From Dehalogenimonas sp. 4OHTPN (GTDB taxonomy: Bacteria > Chloroflexota > Dehalococcoidia > Dehalococcoidales > Dehalococcoidaceae), in contig NZ_CP159307.1 in the NCBI RefSeq assembly GCF_040448695.1, positions 124,001-188,000 on the forward strand: 64,000 bases of DNA, read 5' to 3'. Shown here piece by piece: positions 45,559 through 55,794 of this stretch. A program made the position numbers and the translations under genes. How positions within the stretch are numbered: position 1 is the first letter of the stretch; each line of letters begins with the position of its first letter. Below the pieces are notes generated by a model. That model was given only the letters and a program-made list of their open reading frames with translations, did not search any database and had not been told where the DNA came from.

Positions 45559-46371
45559 ATGGTCCATAGTGACGAAGAACAGGCAAAGCTGAAAAAACAG
45601 AACACCCAGTCCGCTATTGACCTGGCCCTGGCTGGCCGCTGGAGAGAAGCGGTAACCGTTAATAAATCTATTGTGGAACTTTTTCCCGATGACACCGAAG
45701 CGCTCAACCGGCTGGGCAGGGCTTTTCTTGAGCTTGGCGAGTACGGTGAAGCCCGGGAGGCGTATCGGAAAGCGAAGGAACAGGATCCTTATAACACCAT
45801 CGCTGACCGTAACTTGCGTCGGCTGGAACTTCTAACCATATCGGGCGCCAAACCCATTGCTGACACAGACGTACAGCGGGTTGAGCCGCAGGTTTTCCTT
45901 GAGGAAACAGGGAAAGCCGGAGTGTTTAATTTATCCCGCTTGGCGCCCAGGGAAGTGTTGGCCGGAGTGGTTGCCGGAGATAAGGTCAACTTACGAGCCA
46001 GTGGTGCCGTTCTGGTGATTGAGGGCATGTCCGGCGAGCAACTCGGAATTATCGATCCCCGTTATGCTTTGAAATTGCTGAAGCTCATGAAAGGCGGTAA
46101 CCGCTATTCAGCCAACGTTATCAGTTCCGCCGAAGACAAACTCTCCGTCATTATCAGGGAAACATATCAGGATCCCTCTCAAATTGGGCAAATCTCTTTC
46201 CCGACGCGCCAAAGTCCAGCCACAGTAAGAAAACCCGAACTCGAAGTGTCTGGTGAGGAATTAGAAAGCGCTGTTGATGGCGAAGAAGCCGATGTGTCCC
46301 CGGAAGAGAGACTGGAAGACGAAACCTATCCCGACGACGGTGACGATGAAGAGGAGGACTTGGAGGTCTAA
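45559..46371 (+). CDS. Tetratricopeptide-repeat protein
   Basis: This 270-aa protein has about two TPR units near residues 15-85 ([34 protein letters not shown] then [19 protein letters not shown]; these are partial quotations of the two repeats), a middle globular domain (residues 110-200) and a very acidic tail ([14 protein letters not shown] to the end). It is joined to gyrA by an ATGA-like overlap (the TAA stop shares its last base with the gyrA ATG), so expression is coupled. The function is unknown; TPRs suggest protein binding. ATG at 45559 has AGGAG at good spacing. Confidence 0.8.
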   Translation: MVHSDEEQAKLKKQNTQSAIDLALAGRWREAVTVNKSIVELFPDDTEALNRLGRAFLELGEYGEAREAYRKAKEQDPYNTIADRNLRRLELLTISGAKPIADTDVQRVEPQVFLEETGKAGVFNLSRLAPREVLAGVVAGDKVNLRASGAVLVIEGMSGEQLGIIDPRYALKLLKLMKGGNRYSANVISSAEDKLSVIIRETYQDPSQIGQISFPTRQSPATVRKPELEVSGEELESAVDGEEADVSPEERLEDETYPDDGDDEEEDLEV

Positions 46372-48812
46372 TGGTAATAGGAAAAACCCGCCCTGTCAAT
46401 ATTGAGGAGGAGATGAAAAACTCCTACCTGAATTATGCCATGAGCGTGATTGTCTCCCGCGCTCTGCCGGATGTCCGCGATGGCCTGAAGCCGGTTCACC
46501 GACGCATCCTTTATGCCATGAGCGAACTTGGGATGCGTTTTAATACCCCCTATAAGAAGAGCGCACGCATTGTCGGCGAAGTTTTGGGTAAATATCACCC
46601 GCACGGCGATACTTCGGTTTATGATGCCATGGTGCGGATGGCCCAGCCTTTCTCCATGCGATACCCCCTGGTCGACGGTCAGGGCAACTTCGGTTCGGTT
46701 GATGCCGACCCGCCGGCGGCTATGCGCTATACCGAGGCACGCCTTACCCGTTTGGCAGAGGAAATGCTGGTAGATATCGATAAGGACACCGTCGATTTCA
46801 TGCCGAATTTCGACGCATCGCTGAGCGAACCGGTAGTGCTCCCATCCCGCCTGCCGAACCTCCTGATGAATGGCTCGGCAGGCATCGCGGTGGGTATGGC
46901 CACCAATATCCCGCCTCACAACTTAGGCGAGTTATGTGACGCAATCACGCATCTGATCGACAACCCGGACTGCTCCATGGACGACCTGTTGAATTTCGTC
47001 AAGGGTCCGGATTTTCCAACCGGAGGCATCATTCTGGGAAGAGATGGCATCAGAAGCGCCTATGCTTCCGGGCACGGTAAGGTAGTAATCCGCGCGCGCG
47101 CCCACATCGTGGACACCCAGGAAGCAGGGAGCAGGCGGCAGATTATCATTACCGAACTGCCCTACCAGGTTAATAAAGCTGAATTGGTCGGTCGTATCGC
47201 AATGCTGGTCCGTGAAAAGAAAGTGACCGGCATAGCCGAAATCCGGGATGAATCTGACAGACAGGGTTTGCGCATTGCCATCGATCTTAAGAGAGACGGC
47301 CAGCCGCAACAAATCCTGAACAATCTCCATAAACACACCAATCTCCAGGACAGTTTTTTTATCAATATGCTGGCATTGGTGGACGGAAAACCTCAAGTTA
47401 TCAACCTGAAAGAGGCGCTGAAGCTTTATGTCGACTTCCGCCAGGTAGTCATTACCCGACGGTCAAAATTCGAACTTAAAGCAGCAAAAGAGCGCGCCCA
47501 TATACTGGAAGGGCTAAAAATCGCCCTCGACAATCTGGATGCCATCATCAATCTCATCAGAAAAGCCGAGAATGCCGACACAGCCCGACGCGAACTGCAA
47601 AGCCGTTTCGGGTTGTCGCAGATCCAGGCTCAAGCCATCCTGGACTTGCAGTTGCGTCGCCTGGCCGGCCTCGAGAGACAGAAGATACTTGACGAATACG
47701 CCGAGGTCCTGAAGCAGATCTCCTACCTGGAAGACCTGTTAGCCAATCCTCGCAAGATCCTGCTTCTGATTAAGTCTGATTTGGGCGAAATCAGAACCAG
47801 ATACGGTGATGTCCGCCGCACCGAGATCCAGGCTCAGGGCGTCATCGAGTTCCGGGAAGAAGACCTGATTCCCCACCAGAGTATGGTGGTTACCATCACC
47901 GAGCGAGGCTTCATCAAACGCGTGCCCACCGAGGTCTACCGCCTGCAGCACCGCGCCGGTCGGGGCAAGAGCATTATCACCACCCGCGAGGAAGACGCTG
48001 TCCGCTTCGTGATGGTCGCCGATACTCATGACTCGGTGCTGCTATTTACCAACCGTGGCCGGATCTTTTCGATCCGATGCCATGAAGTCCCCTGCGATTT
48101 GTCGCGCACCGCCAAGGGACTAGCGATCATCAACCTGGTACCGGTGGCCGAGAATGAAAAGATCACCGCTATGCTCTCGCTCTCGGAGTTCCGGGAGGAT
48201 ACCTCGCTAATCATGGCTACCGGCGGCGGCGAAATCAAGCGTACCTCAGTGTCGGACTTCGCCGCGGTGCGTTCCAGCGGCCTCCTGGCGATGGACCTAC
48301 CTAAGGGCGACGAACTTATCGGCGCGGTACTGGCCAAAGAAGAAGACAATATCATCCTTATTACCAACTGTGGCCAATCTATCCATTTCCCGGTGGCCGA
48401 TATCCGCCTGTCCCAGCGCGCCTCCGGCGGCGTCAAGGGCATCAGCTTCAAAGACGACGATCGCGTCGTCGGTCTGGATGTCACGTGCCCCAGCCATTTC
48501 GTCCTGGTGGTCACCGAAGGCGGCTATGGCAAGCTGACCAGGGTCGAGGAATACCCGCTGCAGCATCGCGGCGGCTCCGGTGTACTGACCTTCAAGGTAG
48601 TGGACAAGACTGGTCCGGTGGTCGCTGGGCGCGTCGTTGACCGGGAACATCAGGTGATGATCGCCACCGCCGAGGGTGTGGTCATCCGCACCCCGGTAGG
48701 CACTGATGACGAGGAAAAGGGCATCGTGGTCATGGGCCGCAGCACCCAGGGGGTGATCGTCATCCGTCCCGACGAGAACGACAGGGTGGTGACTTTCGGC
48801 ATGGTGGTATGA
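46371..48812 (+). CDS. gyrA: DNA gyrase subunit A
   Basis: This 813-aa type IIA topoisomerase subunit has the breakage-reunion domain with catalytic Tyr in [10 protein letters not shown], the quinolone-resistance region ([19 protein letters not shown]), and six C-terminal beta-pinwheel blades, the first with the GyrA box QHRAGRGK. It pairs with the GyrB encoded about 19 kb to the left. It is translationally coupled to the upstream TPR gene. Confidence 0.96.
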   Translation: MVIGKTRPVNIEEEMKNSYLNYAMSVIVSRALPDVRDGLKPVHRRILYAMSELGMRFNTPYKKSARIVGEVLGKYHPHGDTSVYDAMVRMAQPFSMRYPLVDGQGNFGSVDADPPAAMRYTEARLTRLAEEMLVDIDKDTVDFMPNFDASLSEPVVLPSRLPNLLMNGSAGIAVGMATNIPPHNLGELCDAITHLIDNPDCSMDDLLNFVKGPDFPTGGIILGRDGIRSAYASGHGKVVIRARAHIVDTQEAGSRRQIIITELPYQVNKAELVGRIAMLVREKKVTGIAEIRDESDRQGLRIAIDLKRDGQPQQILNNLHKHTNLQDSFFINMLALVDGKPQVINLKEALKLYVDFRQVVITRRSKFELKAAKERAHILEGLKIALDNLDAIINLIRKAENADTARRELQSRFGLSQIQAQAILDLQLRRLAGLERQKILDEYAEVLKQISYLEDLLANPRKILLLIKSDLGEIRTRYGDVRRTEIQAQGVIEFREEDLIPHQSMVVTITERGFIKRVPTEVYRLQHRAGRGKSIITTREEDAVRFVMVADTHDSVLLFTNRGRIFSIRCHEVPCDLSRTAKGLAIINLVPVAENEKITAMLSLSEFREDTSLIMATGGGEIKRTSVSDFAAVRSSGLLAMDLPKGDELIGAVLAKEEDNIILITNCGQSIHFPVADIRLSQRASGGVKGISFKDDDRVVGLDVTCPSHFVLVVTEGGYGKLTRVEEYPLQHRGGSGVLTFKVVDKTGPVVAGRVVDREHQVMIATAEGVVIRTPVGTDDEEKGIVVMGRSTQGVIVIRPDENDRVVTFGMVV

Positions 48813-48838
48813 TTTGACCTCCCGGGTGAGACACGGTA

Positions 48839-48867
48839 TTGACATTATCGGTCGGATGAGCTAAAGT
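48839..48867 (+). promoter_or_regulatory. Promoter of lexA
   Basis: TTGACA (48839-48844), 17 bp, TAAAGT (48862-48867). Confidence 0.75.
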
Positions 48868-48875
48868 ACTCCAAA

Positions 48876-48887
48876 GAACACTTGTTC
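48876..48887 (+). promoter_or_regulatory. Candidate LexA operator (SOS box)
   Basis: GAAC-ACTT-GTTC at 48876-48887 is a perfect palindrome with the GAAC-N4-GTTC core of the Gram-positive SOS box. It lies at about +4 to +15 of the lexA transcript, an ideal place for autorepression. Confidence 0.75.
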
Positions 48888-48899
48888 AGGGGTGACCAA

Positions 48900-49553
48900 A
48901 TGGCTAAAATGTCTGATACCCTTTCATCACGCCAGGAAAAGATTCTGGAATATATTCGGGGCTACATGGGGCATCACGGCATTCCGCCGAGCATCCGGGA
49001 CATCGTTGCCGGGTGCGGCATCAGCTCCACCTCGGTAGCTGACTACAACCTAAAACACCTCGAACGACTGGGCTTCATCCGACGTCACCATGAGATTTCC
49101 CGCGGTATCGAACTGGTGAGTAAAGACGGCCGTCCTGGACCAGCCGCCGTCCCCTTAATGGGTCAGATTGCCGCCGGACGACCAATACCGGTGCCGGACA
49201 GCGAAAGCTGGAGCACTGCCGCCTCCGCCGAGATGATCGAGGTCCCGGAGTCCTTCATCGCTAACCGCAAGGATGTCTTCGCCCTTAAAGTCAAAGGCAC
49301 CTCGATGATTGACGCCCTGATCAACGACGGTGACCTGGTGGTTATGCAGGCCGTTCAGTCGGTAGACAACGGCGACATGGCAGCGGTTTGGCTCAAGTCC
49401 GAGAAAGAGGCCACCTTGAAACGCTTCTTTAAAGAGAAGGGTGACCGCATCCGCCTGCAGCCGGCCAACTCCCAGATGGCGCCTATCTACGCCGACGCTT
49501 CCAACGTCGCTGTCCAGGGCCGCGTCGTCGGCGTCATTCGCAAGCTCGTTTGA
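48900..49553 (+). CDS. lexA: LexA repressor
   Basis: This 217-aa SOS repressor has an N-terminal winged-helix DNA-binding domain (SSRQEKILEYIRGYMGHHGIPPSIRDI), an Ala-Gly autocleavage site (QIAAGRPI), and the S24-type protease domain with catalytic Ser in GTSMIDA and Lys in ATLKRFF. RecA filaments trigger its self-cleavage after DNA damage. ATG at 48900 follows AGGGGTGA and lies just after an SOS palindrome, so it probably represses itself. The start six codons upstream has no ribosome site. Confidence 0.94.
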   Translation: MAKMSDTLSSRQEKILEYIRGYMGHHGIPPSIRDIVAGCGISSTSVADYNLKHLERLGFIRRHHEISRGIELVSKDGRPGPAAVPLMGQIAAGRPIPVPDSESWSTAASAEMIEVPESFIANRKDVFALKVKGTSMIDALINDGDLVVMQAVQSVDNGDMAAVWLKSEKEATLKRFFKEKGDRIRLQPANSQMAPIYADASNVAVQGRVVGVIRKLV

Positions 49554-49617
49554 ATAATCCCTCCCGGTCAGCTACCATATGAAGGTCTCCCCAAGTACCT
49601 TAGAGGTAGTCTGACTC

Positions 49618-50178
49618 ATGCTTAACACCGAGTTTAAAGAGGTTGGCAAAGCCCTGTTCACCCGCGGCCTCGTGTCGTCGCACTCCGGCAACCTGTCGGT
49701 ACGTCTGAACGACGAGAAGATGCTTATCACCCGCCGCGGCAGTCAGCTGGGCGCGCTCCAGGATCAGGACCTCATCGAGACCGGCATCGACAAGAACGAT
49801 CTGAAAACCCCTCTGGCCTCGGTAGAGTTACCGGTACACCGCGCCATACTGCAGCACACGGCGGCCGGGGCAGTGGTCCATGCCCACCCGCCCCACGCCA
49901 TCGCCCTGTCCATGAATGAAACGGAGATCCCCACCGAACAGTTCGAGGCGTATGAACTGGGGACAGTGCCCGTTTTAGGCTGGAACCAGGATGTCCGTCC
50001 CGGCTGCCTGGGCGACGCCATTGCCGAGGCGCTGAAGACCCATAAAATCATCCTGGTCTACGGACACGGCACCTTCGCTGTGGGCCAGATACTAGAGGAA
50101 GCTTACAAATACACCGCCGCCCTGGAAGAGGTCTGCCAGGTTCAGTGGCTGGTTAAAACCCTCCGTAAGTCCAGATAG
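49618..50178 (+). CDS. Class II aldolase/adducin family protein
   Basis: This 186-aa protein has the metal site of class II aldolases: HAHPPH near residue 83 and GHGTF near residue 155, with the N-terminal phosphate-binding SHSGNLSVR and TRRGSQLG. Relatives include L-fuculose-1-phosphate aldolase and methylthioribulose-1-phosphate dehydratase. The protein is slightly shorter than fuculose aldolase and no sugar pathway lies nearby, so the substrate is unknown. Confidence 0.88.
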   Translation: MLNTEFKEVGKALFTRGLVSSHSGNLSVRLNDEKMLITRRGSQLGALQDQDLIETGIDKNDLKTPLASVELPVHRAILQHTAAGAVVHAHPPHAIALSMNETEIPTEQFEAYELGTVPVLGWNQDVRPGCLGDAIAEALKTHKIILVYGHGTFAVGQILEEAYKYTAALEEVCQVQWLVKTLRKSR

Positions 50179-50294
50179 CCTTCTCGCCGTATGCCATCCT
50201 GTCCGCTCAATTCGCCCCCCTCGCTCTTCGATGCGGCCAGGGAAAACTGGCTCGCCGCGTCACCGGAAGGACTCTGCCCATGCCGGGACGGACG

Positions 50295-50906
50295 TCATGA
50301 CCGTTTGGGCTTGATCTCATCGGGGCCGAGCGCCCCAAACCCGCGGCGTTTGAAATCAGCGATGGCGTCAGGAGCGTACTTCAGCGCGATAACGGCGTTC
50401 AGGCAGAGGGCCGCGAGTACCACCGCCGCCGAGTGGGAGGCCAGCCAGGCCAATCCCGGCAGGCAGAGCAGGGCCACGGCGTTGCCCAGCACCAGGTTCC
50501 TGCCCAGCCGCCACACCGCCAGGATGATCCCGGCGAAGACAAGGAAGACCCAGCCCTGGCTGTAGATCAGTGAAGCGGTCAGCACGGCGCCGGCCGCGGC
50601 GGCCATGCCTTTGCCGCCTTTAAAGCCGAGCCAGACCATCCAGTTGTGACCGATGACGCAGCCGACACCGGCAAAGAGCACCCAGCCAGCCGAGGCGTCC
50701 AGGGCGTATCGGGCGGTCAGCACCGCCGCTGCGCCTTTGGCGACATCCAGAACAGCGACGGCAATGCCCGCCTTGAGGCCGATGCTCCGGATGGTATTCA
50801 GGGCACCGACATTCCCGGCGAGCCGCTGACCGGACAGCCGAGCGACGAGGCGGGCTGTAGGGATGGAGCCCCAGAGATAGCCCGCCAGCAGGGCTAACAG
50901 CGGCAT
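50295..50906 (-). CDS. plsY: PlsY-like glycerol-3-phosphate acyltransferase
   Basis: This 203-aa membrane protein has the PlsY layout: GSIPTARLVARL in the first loop, then the usual GSGN-GATN motif in an altered form (LAGNVGALNTIR), and the intact second motif GHNWMVWLGFKGGKGMA. PlsY transfers acyl groups from acyl-phosphate to glycerol-3-phosphate in phospholipid synthesis. The change in the first motif may mean a divergent paralogue with altered activity. It ends 117 bp from the convergent aldolase gene. Confidence 0.88.
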   Translation of the reverse strand: MPLLALLAGYLWGSIPTARLVARLSGQRLAGNVGALNTIRSIGLKAGIAVAVLDVAKGAAAVLTARYALDASAGWVLFAGVGCVIGHNWMVWLGFKGGKGMAAAAGAVLTASLIYSQGWVFLVFAGIILAVWRLGRNLVLGNAVALLCLPGLAWLASHSAAVVLAALCLNAVIALKYAPDAIADFKRRGFGALGPDEIKPKRS

Positions 50907-50962
50907 ATCTCAGCCCTCACCCTGTCCCCTCTCCCGCGAGGTCGCGGGCGGGGGGACGATCT

Positions 50963-51874
50963 TTAGTAGACGGGTGTGCACCAACCGGCGTACTTCGGCA
51001 GGTTGCCCTTGATGGCCTCGAAGTAGAGGTCCTTGAGTTTGGCGGTCACCGGGCCGATGCCGCCTTCGCCGAGGCGGCGCCGGTCAATCTCGCACACCGG
51101 GGTCAGGTGAGCCGCCGTGCCGGTCAAGAAGCATTCGTCGGCGGTGTAGAGTTCGTAGCGGTCAACCAGCCGTTCTTCGACCTCCAGGCCGAGTTCCTGC
51201 TTCGCCAGGGTGATGACGGTATCGCGGGTGATGCCGTTCAAGATGCTGGAGTAAGTGGCCGGGGTGACGAGCTTGCCTTTTTCAACCAGGAAGAGGTTCT
51301 CGCCGGAGCCCTCGGCGACGTGACCGTCGGGGGTGAGCATGATGCCCTCGTCGAAGCCGTTCTCGATGGCCTCGGTCTTGGTCAGGGCGTTGTTGATGTA
51401 CAGGCCGGTGGCCTTGACCGACGGCGGGAAGACATTGTCGTCAGGGCGGCGCCAGGTCGAGACGGCGCAGCGGCAGGTGTCGACATCTATGTAGCGGCCC
51501 CAGGGGATGGCGAAGACCAGAAAGTCGCTCTTCAGATCATGCAGGCGGACGCCCAGGGCTTCGCTCGACTTGTAAGCCAGCGGGCGGACGTAGGTGTCCT
51601 CTTTGAAGCCGCACTTTTTGACCACGTCGGCGGTGATGCGGGACAGGTCCTCAGCGGTGTGGGGGATATCGAGCCGGAGTACCTTGCAGCCGTCCTTCAT
51701 CCGCTTCATGTGATCCAGGAGGCGGAAGATGTAGAGCTGGCCGTGGGCAGCGTTCCAGTTGGCGCGGATGCCCTCGAACAGGGCGGTGCCGTAGTGCAGG
51801 GCATGGGTCATGACCGAGATTTTGGCGTCCTCCAGCGGAACGACGGCGCCTTTGAAATAACAGTAGCTCGGCAT
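50963..51874 (-). CDS. ilvE: Branched-chain amino acid aminotransferase
   Basis: This 303-aa fold-type IV PLP enzyme transfers amino groups between branched-chain amino acids and 2-oxoglutarate. It has HALHYGTALFEGIR near residue 25, the PLP-lysine in SVKATGLYINN near residue 153, and EGSGENLFLV and NGITRDTVI for phosphate binding. It has AAAGGAGAAAG ahead of the start and its own promoter. Confidence 0.95.
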   Translation of the reverse strand: MPSYCYFKGAVVPLEDAKISVMTHALHYGTALFEGIRANWNAAHGQLYIFRLLDHMKRMKDGCKVLRLDIPHTAEDLSRITADVVKKCGFKEDTYVRPLAYKSSEALGVRLHDLKSDFLVFAIPWGRYIDVDTCRCAVSTWRRPDDNVFPPSVKATGLYINNALTKTEAIENGFDEGIMLTPDGHVAEGSGENLFLVEKGKLVTPATYSSILNGITRDTVITLAKQELGLEVEERLVDRYELYTADECFLTGTAAHLTPVCEIDRRRLGEGGIGPVTAKLKDLYFEAIKGNLPKYAGWCTPVY

Positions 51875-51931
51875 GGCCTTTCTCCTTTTTAATCCTTTCG
51901 CGCGGTTCAGGATCGCTCAGTATGGATATCG

Positions 51932-51960
51932 ATTATAGACTCTCGGGGGCGGACGGGCAA
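51932..51960 (-). promoter_or_regulatory. Promoter of ilvE
   Basis: On the minus strand TTGCCC (51960-51955), 17 bp, TATAAT (51937-51932), about 58 bp before the ilvE ATG. Confidence 0.65.
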
Positions 51961-52088
51961 GCTGGCGGCGGCCGGATTTGTTTTTGTTTCCCGTCGAAAG
52001 AAGCACTTTTGGGAGAAACGAAGCCCAAAATCCGCGATGGGCCAATCCCGGGGAACGATAATCGTCGGGAACGGGAACGAAAGCGCCA

Positions 52089-52526
52089 TCAGCTGCCAGC
52101 ACCAACCGCCGGGGACGGACCGGGACGCATGGCCGCGGCGAGGCGGCTCCGAAGCGATGGGGTGAGCGCCAGGTCAAAGCAAAGGCGGATGAAGTAGGCC
52201 GCCAGGTCATCGTCAAAGCCGCGGCGGGGCAGGCCGTACTTGCGCCGCACCAGGGCGCACAGATGATTGAAGGAGCCGTCCTTGAGGCCGGCAGGGCCGG
52301 GCGGGCCGCCGCCCAAAAGGGCTATCTGCCACAGGGCGAGGACGATGTCCAGGTCATAGCCGGAGTAGCCGGAGTCCTCGATCACCCGTCGAAAGGCCTC
52401 GGCGCGCTGCCTGGAATAGTAGCCGTGGCTGACGGCGTTGCGGTTGCCCGGCTGCGCGCCGCGGCGGCGGGGCGGGGAGGAGGCGACAGACTGAGATGCC
52501 GGTACACTTGTTCTAATATTGTTCAT
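52089..52526 (-). CDS. Hypothetical protein with terminase-small-subunit-like N-terminus
   Basis: This 145-aa basic protein has near its N-terminus RRGAQPGNRNAVSHGYYS, a pattern seen in phage terminase small subunit-like and related DNA-binding proteins (G-PKGN-NALKHG type). The rest is helical with no known motif. A promoter (TTGACA, 52564-52559; 19 bp; TATAAT, 52539-52534) lies so close that the transcript would begin almost at the ATG, so it may be leaderless. It marks the left edge of the accessory island. Confidence 0.6.
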   Translation of the reverse strand: MNNIRTSVPASQSVASSPPRRRGAQPGNRNAVSHGYYSRQRAEAFRRVIEDSGYSGYDLDIVLALWQIALLGGGPPGPAGLKDGSFNHLCALVRRKYGLPRRGFDDDLAAYFIRLCFDLALTPSLRSRLAAAMRPGPSPAVGAGS

Positions 52527-52533
52527 GGCGGAG

Positions 52534-52564
52534 ATTATAGCACTAGTGTTCCCTGTTCTGTCAA
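52534..52564 (-). promoter_or_regulatory. Promoter of the 52089-52526 gene
   Basis: On the minus strand, consensus TTGACA and TATAAT boxes with a 19-bp spacer, the -10 ending 7 bp before the ATG. Confidence 0.6.
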
Positions 52565-52683
52565 GGGAGTTTTGTCGTTTTTGGGGTATCTATTTTTTAC
52601 ACGGCCTTGGGGTGCTACATACCGTACCCCTACTGCTGGACACGTGATGTATAATCAAACATCTTTGTTATGGAGACGTATAC

Positions 52684-55600
52684 ATGACCGAAGCTACAGC
52701 CCTTTTCAAAACTTACCTAGCTGAGTTAGCGGCCAAGTTGGCAACCGGGGATTCTACCGAGCATTCCCACCGTACCGCATTGCAGCATCTGATCGAAGGA
52801 CTGTTACCCAGCATTACCGCAGTCAACGATCCGAAGCATACAGCGGTGGGTGCACCGGATTTCCTGGTAAAAAAGGGCGAGGTAATCATAGGGCATATCG
52901 AGGCGAAGGACATCGGCGTCAATCTGGAGAAGGTGGAAAAGACCGACCAATTCAAGCGGTACGTCCCGGCGCTGTCTAATTTCATCCTGACCGACTACCT
53001 GGAATTCCGCCACTACATCGACGGCAAACTGCACTACCAAAAGAGCCTAGGAAGCCTGGTTGATGGCAAGATCAAGCGCCAGCCGGAGAACATCCCCGCC
53101 GTCGCCGAGCTTTTAGACCGGTTCCTCTCCATGAACGCCGCCTCCGTGGGCACGCCAAAAGAATTGGCGGTGCGCATGGCAAAAATTGCCCATTACATCC
53201 GCAACCTGATACTGGAGACGCTGAACGCCGAAGCGGAGAAAGGCGAGCTTCACAACCAGTTGGCCGCCTTCCGCGAAAACCTGATCCCCGAGCTGTCACA
53301 CGAACAGTTTGCCGACATGTATGCCCAGACCATAGCCTACGGCTTATTCGCCGCCCGCTGCACCAAGCCCACGGAAAAACATTTCACCCGTTCCGACGCC
53401 GCCCAGAACCTACCGAAGACCAACCCGTTCCTCCGAAAACTATTCCAGCATATTGCCGGTTACGACCTCGATCCGCGCATCGCCTGGCTGGTGGACGAAC
53501 TGGCGCAGGTGCTGGCGCAGGCCGACATGGCGGCGGTCTTGAAGGACTTTGGCAAACATTCCGGCAAGGAAGACCCGGTGGTGCATTTCTACGAAACATT
53601 TCTCAAGGAATACGACCCCAAGATGCGGGAGATGCGCGGTGTCTACTACACGCCGGAGCCGGTGGTTTCCTACATTGTCCGCTCGGTTGACCACCTGCTG
53701 AAAACACGCTTCAACAAGCCCACCGGCCTGGCTGACGACAGCGTCTATATCCTGGACCCGGCGGTGGGCACCGCTACCTTCCTCTACATGGTAATCAATG
53801 AAATACACGAGGCGGTAGTGGGGGCGGGGCAGAAGGGCGCCTGGAACGACTACGTTGCCAAGAAGCTGCTGCCGCGGCTTTACGGCTTTGAACTGCTGAT
53901 GGCGCCCTATGCCGTGGCTCATCTGAAACTTGGTCTCCAGCTTCAAGAAACCGGCTACAAGTTCGAGACCGACGAACGGTTGGGCATTTACCTGACGAAT
54001 ACCCTCGAAGAGGCAGCCAAACACGCCGCCCAGATGGGATTTTCCCAGTGGATCTCCGAAGAATCCAACGCCGCTGCTGAGGTCAAGAAGGACAAGCCGA
54101 TCATGGTGGTGTTGGGCAATCCCCCATATTCAAAGCATTCCGTTAACAAAGGACCCTGGATTAAGAAATTAATTGAAACCTATAAAACGGTCGATGGTAA
54201 ACCGCTGGGTGAGAAAAATCCCAAATGGTTGCAAGATGACTATGTCAAATTCATCCGGTTTGGTCAATGGCGGATTAACCGGACTGGCCAAGGGATCATG
54301 GCTTTTGTCACCAACCACGGATATCTAGATAATCCGACGTTTCGCGGTATGCGCCGGTCCCTGATGGACGGTTTCTCGGATATCTATATCTACAATCTTC
54401 ATGGCAATTCTAATAAAAGGGAAATACCTCCCGATGGTGGTAGGGATGAGAATGTCTTTGATATACAGCAAGGCGTGGCTATTGCAATTTTTATTAAAGA
54501 GGCGGGTAAAACCACTCCCGCCAAGATTCACTACGGGGACTTATGGGGAATCAGGGAACAGAAAAACCAACTATTAGGAGCGACTGATATTACTCAGGTG
54601 TCTTGGGGAGAGCCGCAACCTATAAGTCCCTTTTACATGTTCCCACCAGCGAATAGCGATTTACTATCCGAATTTTCGAGTGGTTGGAACATTTCGGAAA
54701 TATTCCGAGTTAATAGTGTCGGGATATTGACGTCCAGAGACGAATTGACGATAAGGTGGTCAAAGGAAGAAGTATCGTCGACTATTAAAGAGTTTTGTCA
54801 GCTGTCTGTCGAAGATGCTAGGTTAAAATACAACTTAGGTGAAGATGTCAGAGATTGGAAGGTGAATCTAGCCCAAAAAGATCTTAAAGATAGTAATTTG
54901 TCATCTAAAAATATTATCCCGGTTTTATACCGTCCTTTTGACACGCGCTACACCTACTTTACCGGTCATTCGAGGGGCTTTCATTGTATGCCGCGTGGGG
55001 AAGTCATGCACCACATGTTATTGAAAGATAACTTGGCGCTTATTTCTGCACGAATGAACAAAACTCAAGAAATGAATCATTTCCTTTGTGCAAGAAATAT
55101 CACAGAAATCAAATGCGGGGAATATACAATCGGGTCTTATTTATTTCCTCTATACCTTTATCCTGTAAAGGGTGAAATGCAGTTTGAGGTCGGGCGACGA
55201 CCGAACCTCAATCCGGAATTCATCAAGGATATTTCTAATAAGTTGGAATTAGCGTTTATCCCGGACGGCAAAGGGGATTTGGAGACGACATTCGGGCCTG
55301 AAGATATCTTCAATTACGCCTACGCTGTTTTCCATTCGCCGACCTACCGCAGCCGGTACGCGGAGTTCCTGAAGATAGATTTCCCTCGCCTGCAACTGAC
55401 CTCCGACAAGGAGTTGTTCAAGGCGCTGGCGGAGAAGGGCGAGGAGTTGGTGGCGCTGCACCTGATGGAGGCGGCGGTGTTGAACCACTTGATTACCTCT
55501 TACCCTTTGACTGGCAGTCAAAAGGTAGAGAAGGTCAGCTATGACGAGAAGCTGCGGCGGGTGTACATCAATAAGGAGCAATTTTTTGAGGGGGTGGAGC

Positions 55601-55785
55601 CGGAGGTTTGGGAGTTCCAGGTTGGCGGGTACCAGGTGGCGGAGAAGTGGTTGAAGGACCGCAAGGGTCGGACGCTTACCTACGATGACATTATCCATTA
55701 CCAACGGATAATTGTGGCACTGACGGAGACGCGGCGGGTGATGGCGGAGATTGATGAGATCATACCGGGGTGGCCGGTGGAGTAG
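52684..55785 (+). CDS. Type ISP/IIG-like restriction-modification enzyme
   Basis: This 1033-aa protein fuses nuclease, methyltransferase and specificity parts. Residues about 50-105 carry a PD-(D/E)XK nuclease pattern (PDFLVKKG, HIEAKDIG, then QFKRY). A helical connector follows. The N6-adenine methyltransferase has motif I DPAVGTATFL near residue 360 and motif IV NPPY near residue 480. The C-terminal third resembles the type ISP specificity domain (YRPFDTRYTYFT, FPLYLYP). There is no helicase domain, so it is not a full type ISP enzyme; type IIG is the alternative name. It would cut and methylate with one polypeptide. The central third (about 54130-55290) is visibly more AT-rich than both ends, suggesting a swapped specificity module. 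It is followed by rhuM. Confidence 0.85.
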   Translation: MTEATALFKTYLAELAAKLATGDSTEHSHRTALQHLIEGLLPSITAVNDPKHTAVGAPDFLVKKGEVIIGHIEAKDIGVNLEKVEKTDQFKRYVPALSNFILTDYLEFRHYIDGKLHYQKSLGSLVDGKIKRQPENIPAVAELLDRFLSMNAASVGTPKELAVRMAKIAHYIRNLILETLNAEAEKGELHNQLAAFRENLIPELSHEQFADMYAQTIAYGLFAARCTKPTEKHFTRSDAAQNLPKTNPFLRKLFQHIAGYDLDPRIAWLVDELAQVLAQADMAAVLKDFGKHSGKEDPVVHFYETFLKEYDPKMREMRGVYYTPEPVVSYIVRSVDHLLKTRFNKPTGLADDSVYILDPAVGTATFLYMVINEIHEAVVGAGQKGAWNDYVAKKLLPRLYGFELLMAPYAVAHLKLGLQLQETGYKFETDERLGIYLTNTLEEAAKHAAQMGFSQWISEESNAAAEVKKDKPIMVVLGNPPYSKHSVNKGPWIKKLIETYKTVDGKPLGEKNPKWLQDDYVKFIRFGQWRINRTGQGIMAFVTNHGYLDNPTFRGMRRSLMDGFSDIYIYNLHGNSNKREIPPDGGRDENVFDIQQGVAIAIFIKEAGKTTPAKIHYGDLWGIREQKNQLLGATDITQVSWGEPQPISPFYMFPPANSDLLSEFSSGWNISEIFRVNSVGILTSRDELTIRWSKEEVSSTIKEFCQLSVEDARLKYNLGEDVRDWKVNLAQKDLKDSNLSSKNIIPVLYRPFDTRYTYFTGHSRGFHCMPRGEVMHHMLLKDNLALISARMNKTQEMNHFLCARNITEIKCGEYTIGSYLFPLYLYPVKGEMQFEVGRRPNLNPEFIKDISNKLELAFIPDGKGDLETTFGPEDIFNYAYAVFHSPTYRSRYAEFLKIDFPRLQLTSDKELFKALAEKGEELVALHLMEAAVLNHLITSYPLTGSQKVEKVSYDEKLRRVYINKEQFFEGVEPEVWEFQVGGYQVAEKWLKDRKGRTLTYDDIIHYQRIIVALTETRRVMAEIDEIIPGWPVE

Positions 55786-55794
55786 GAGATAAAG

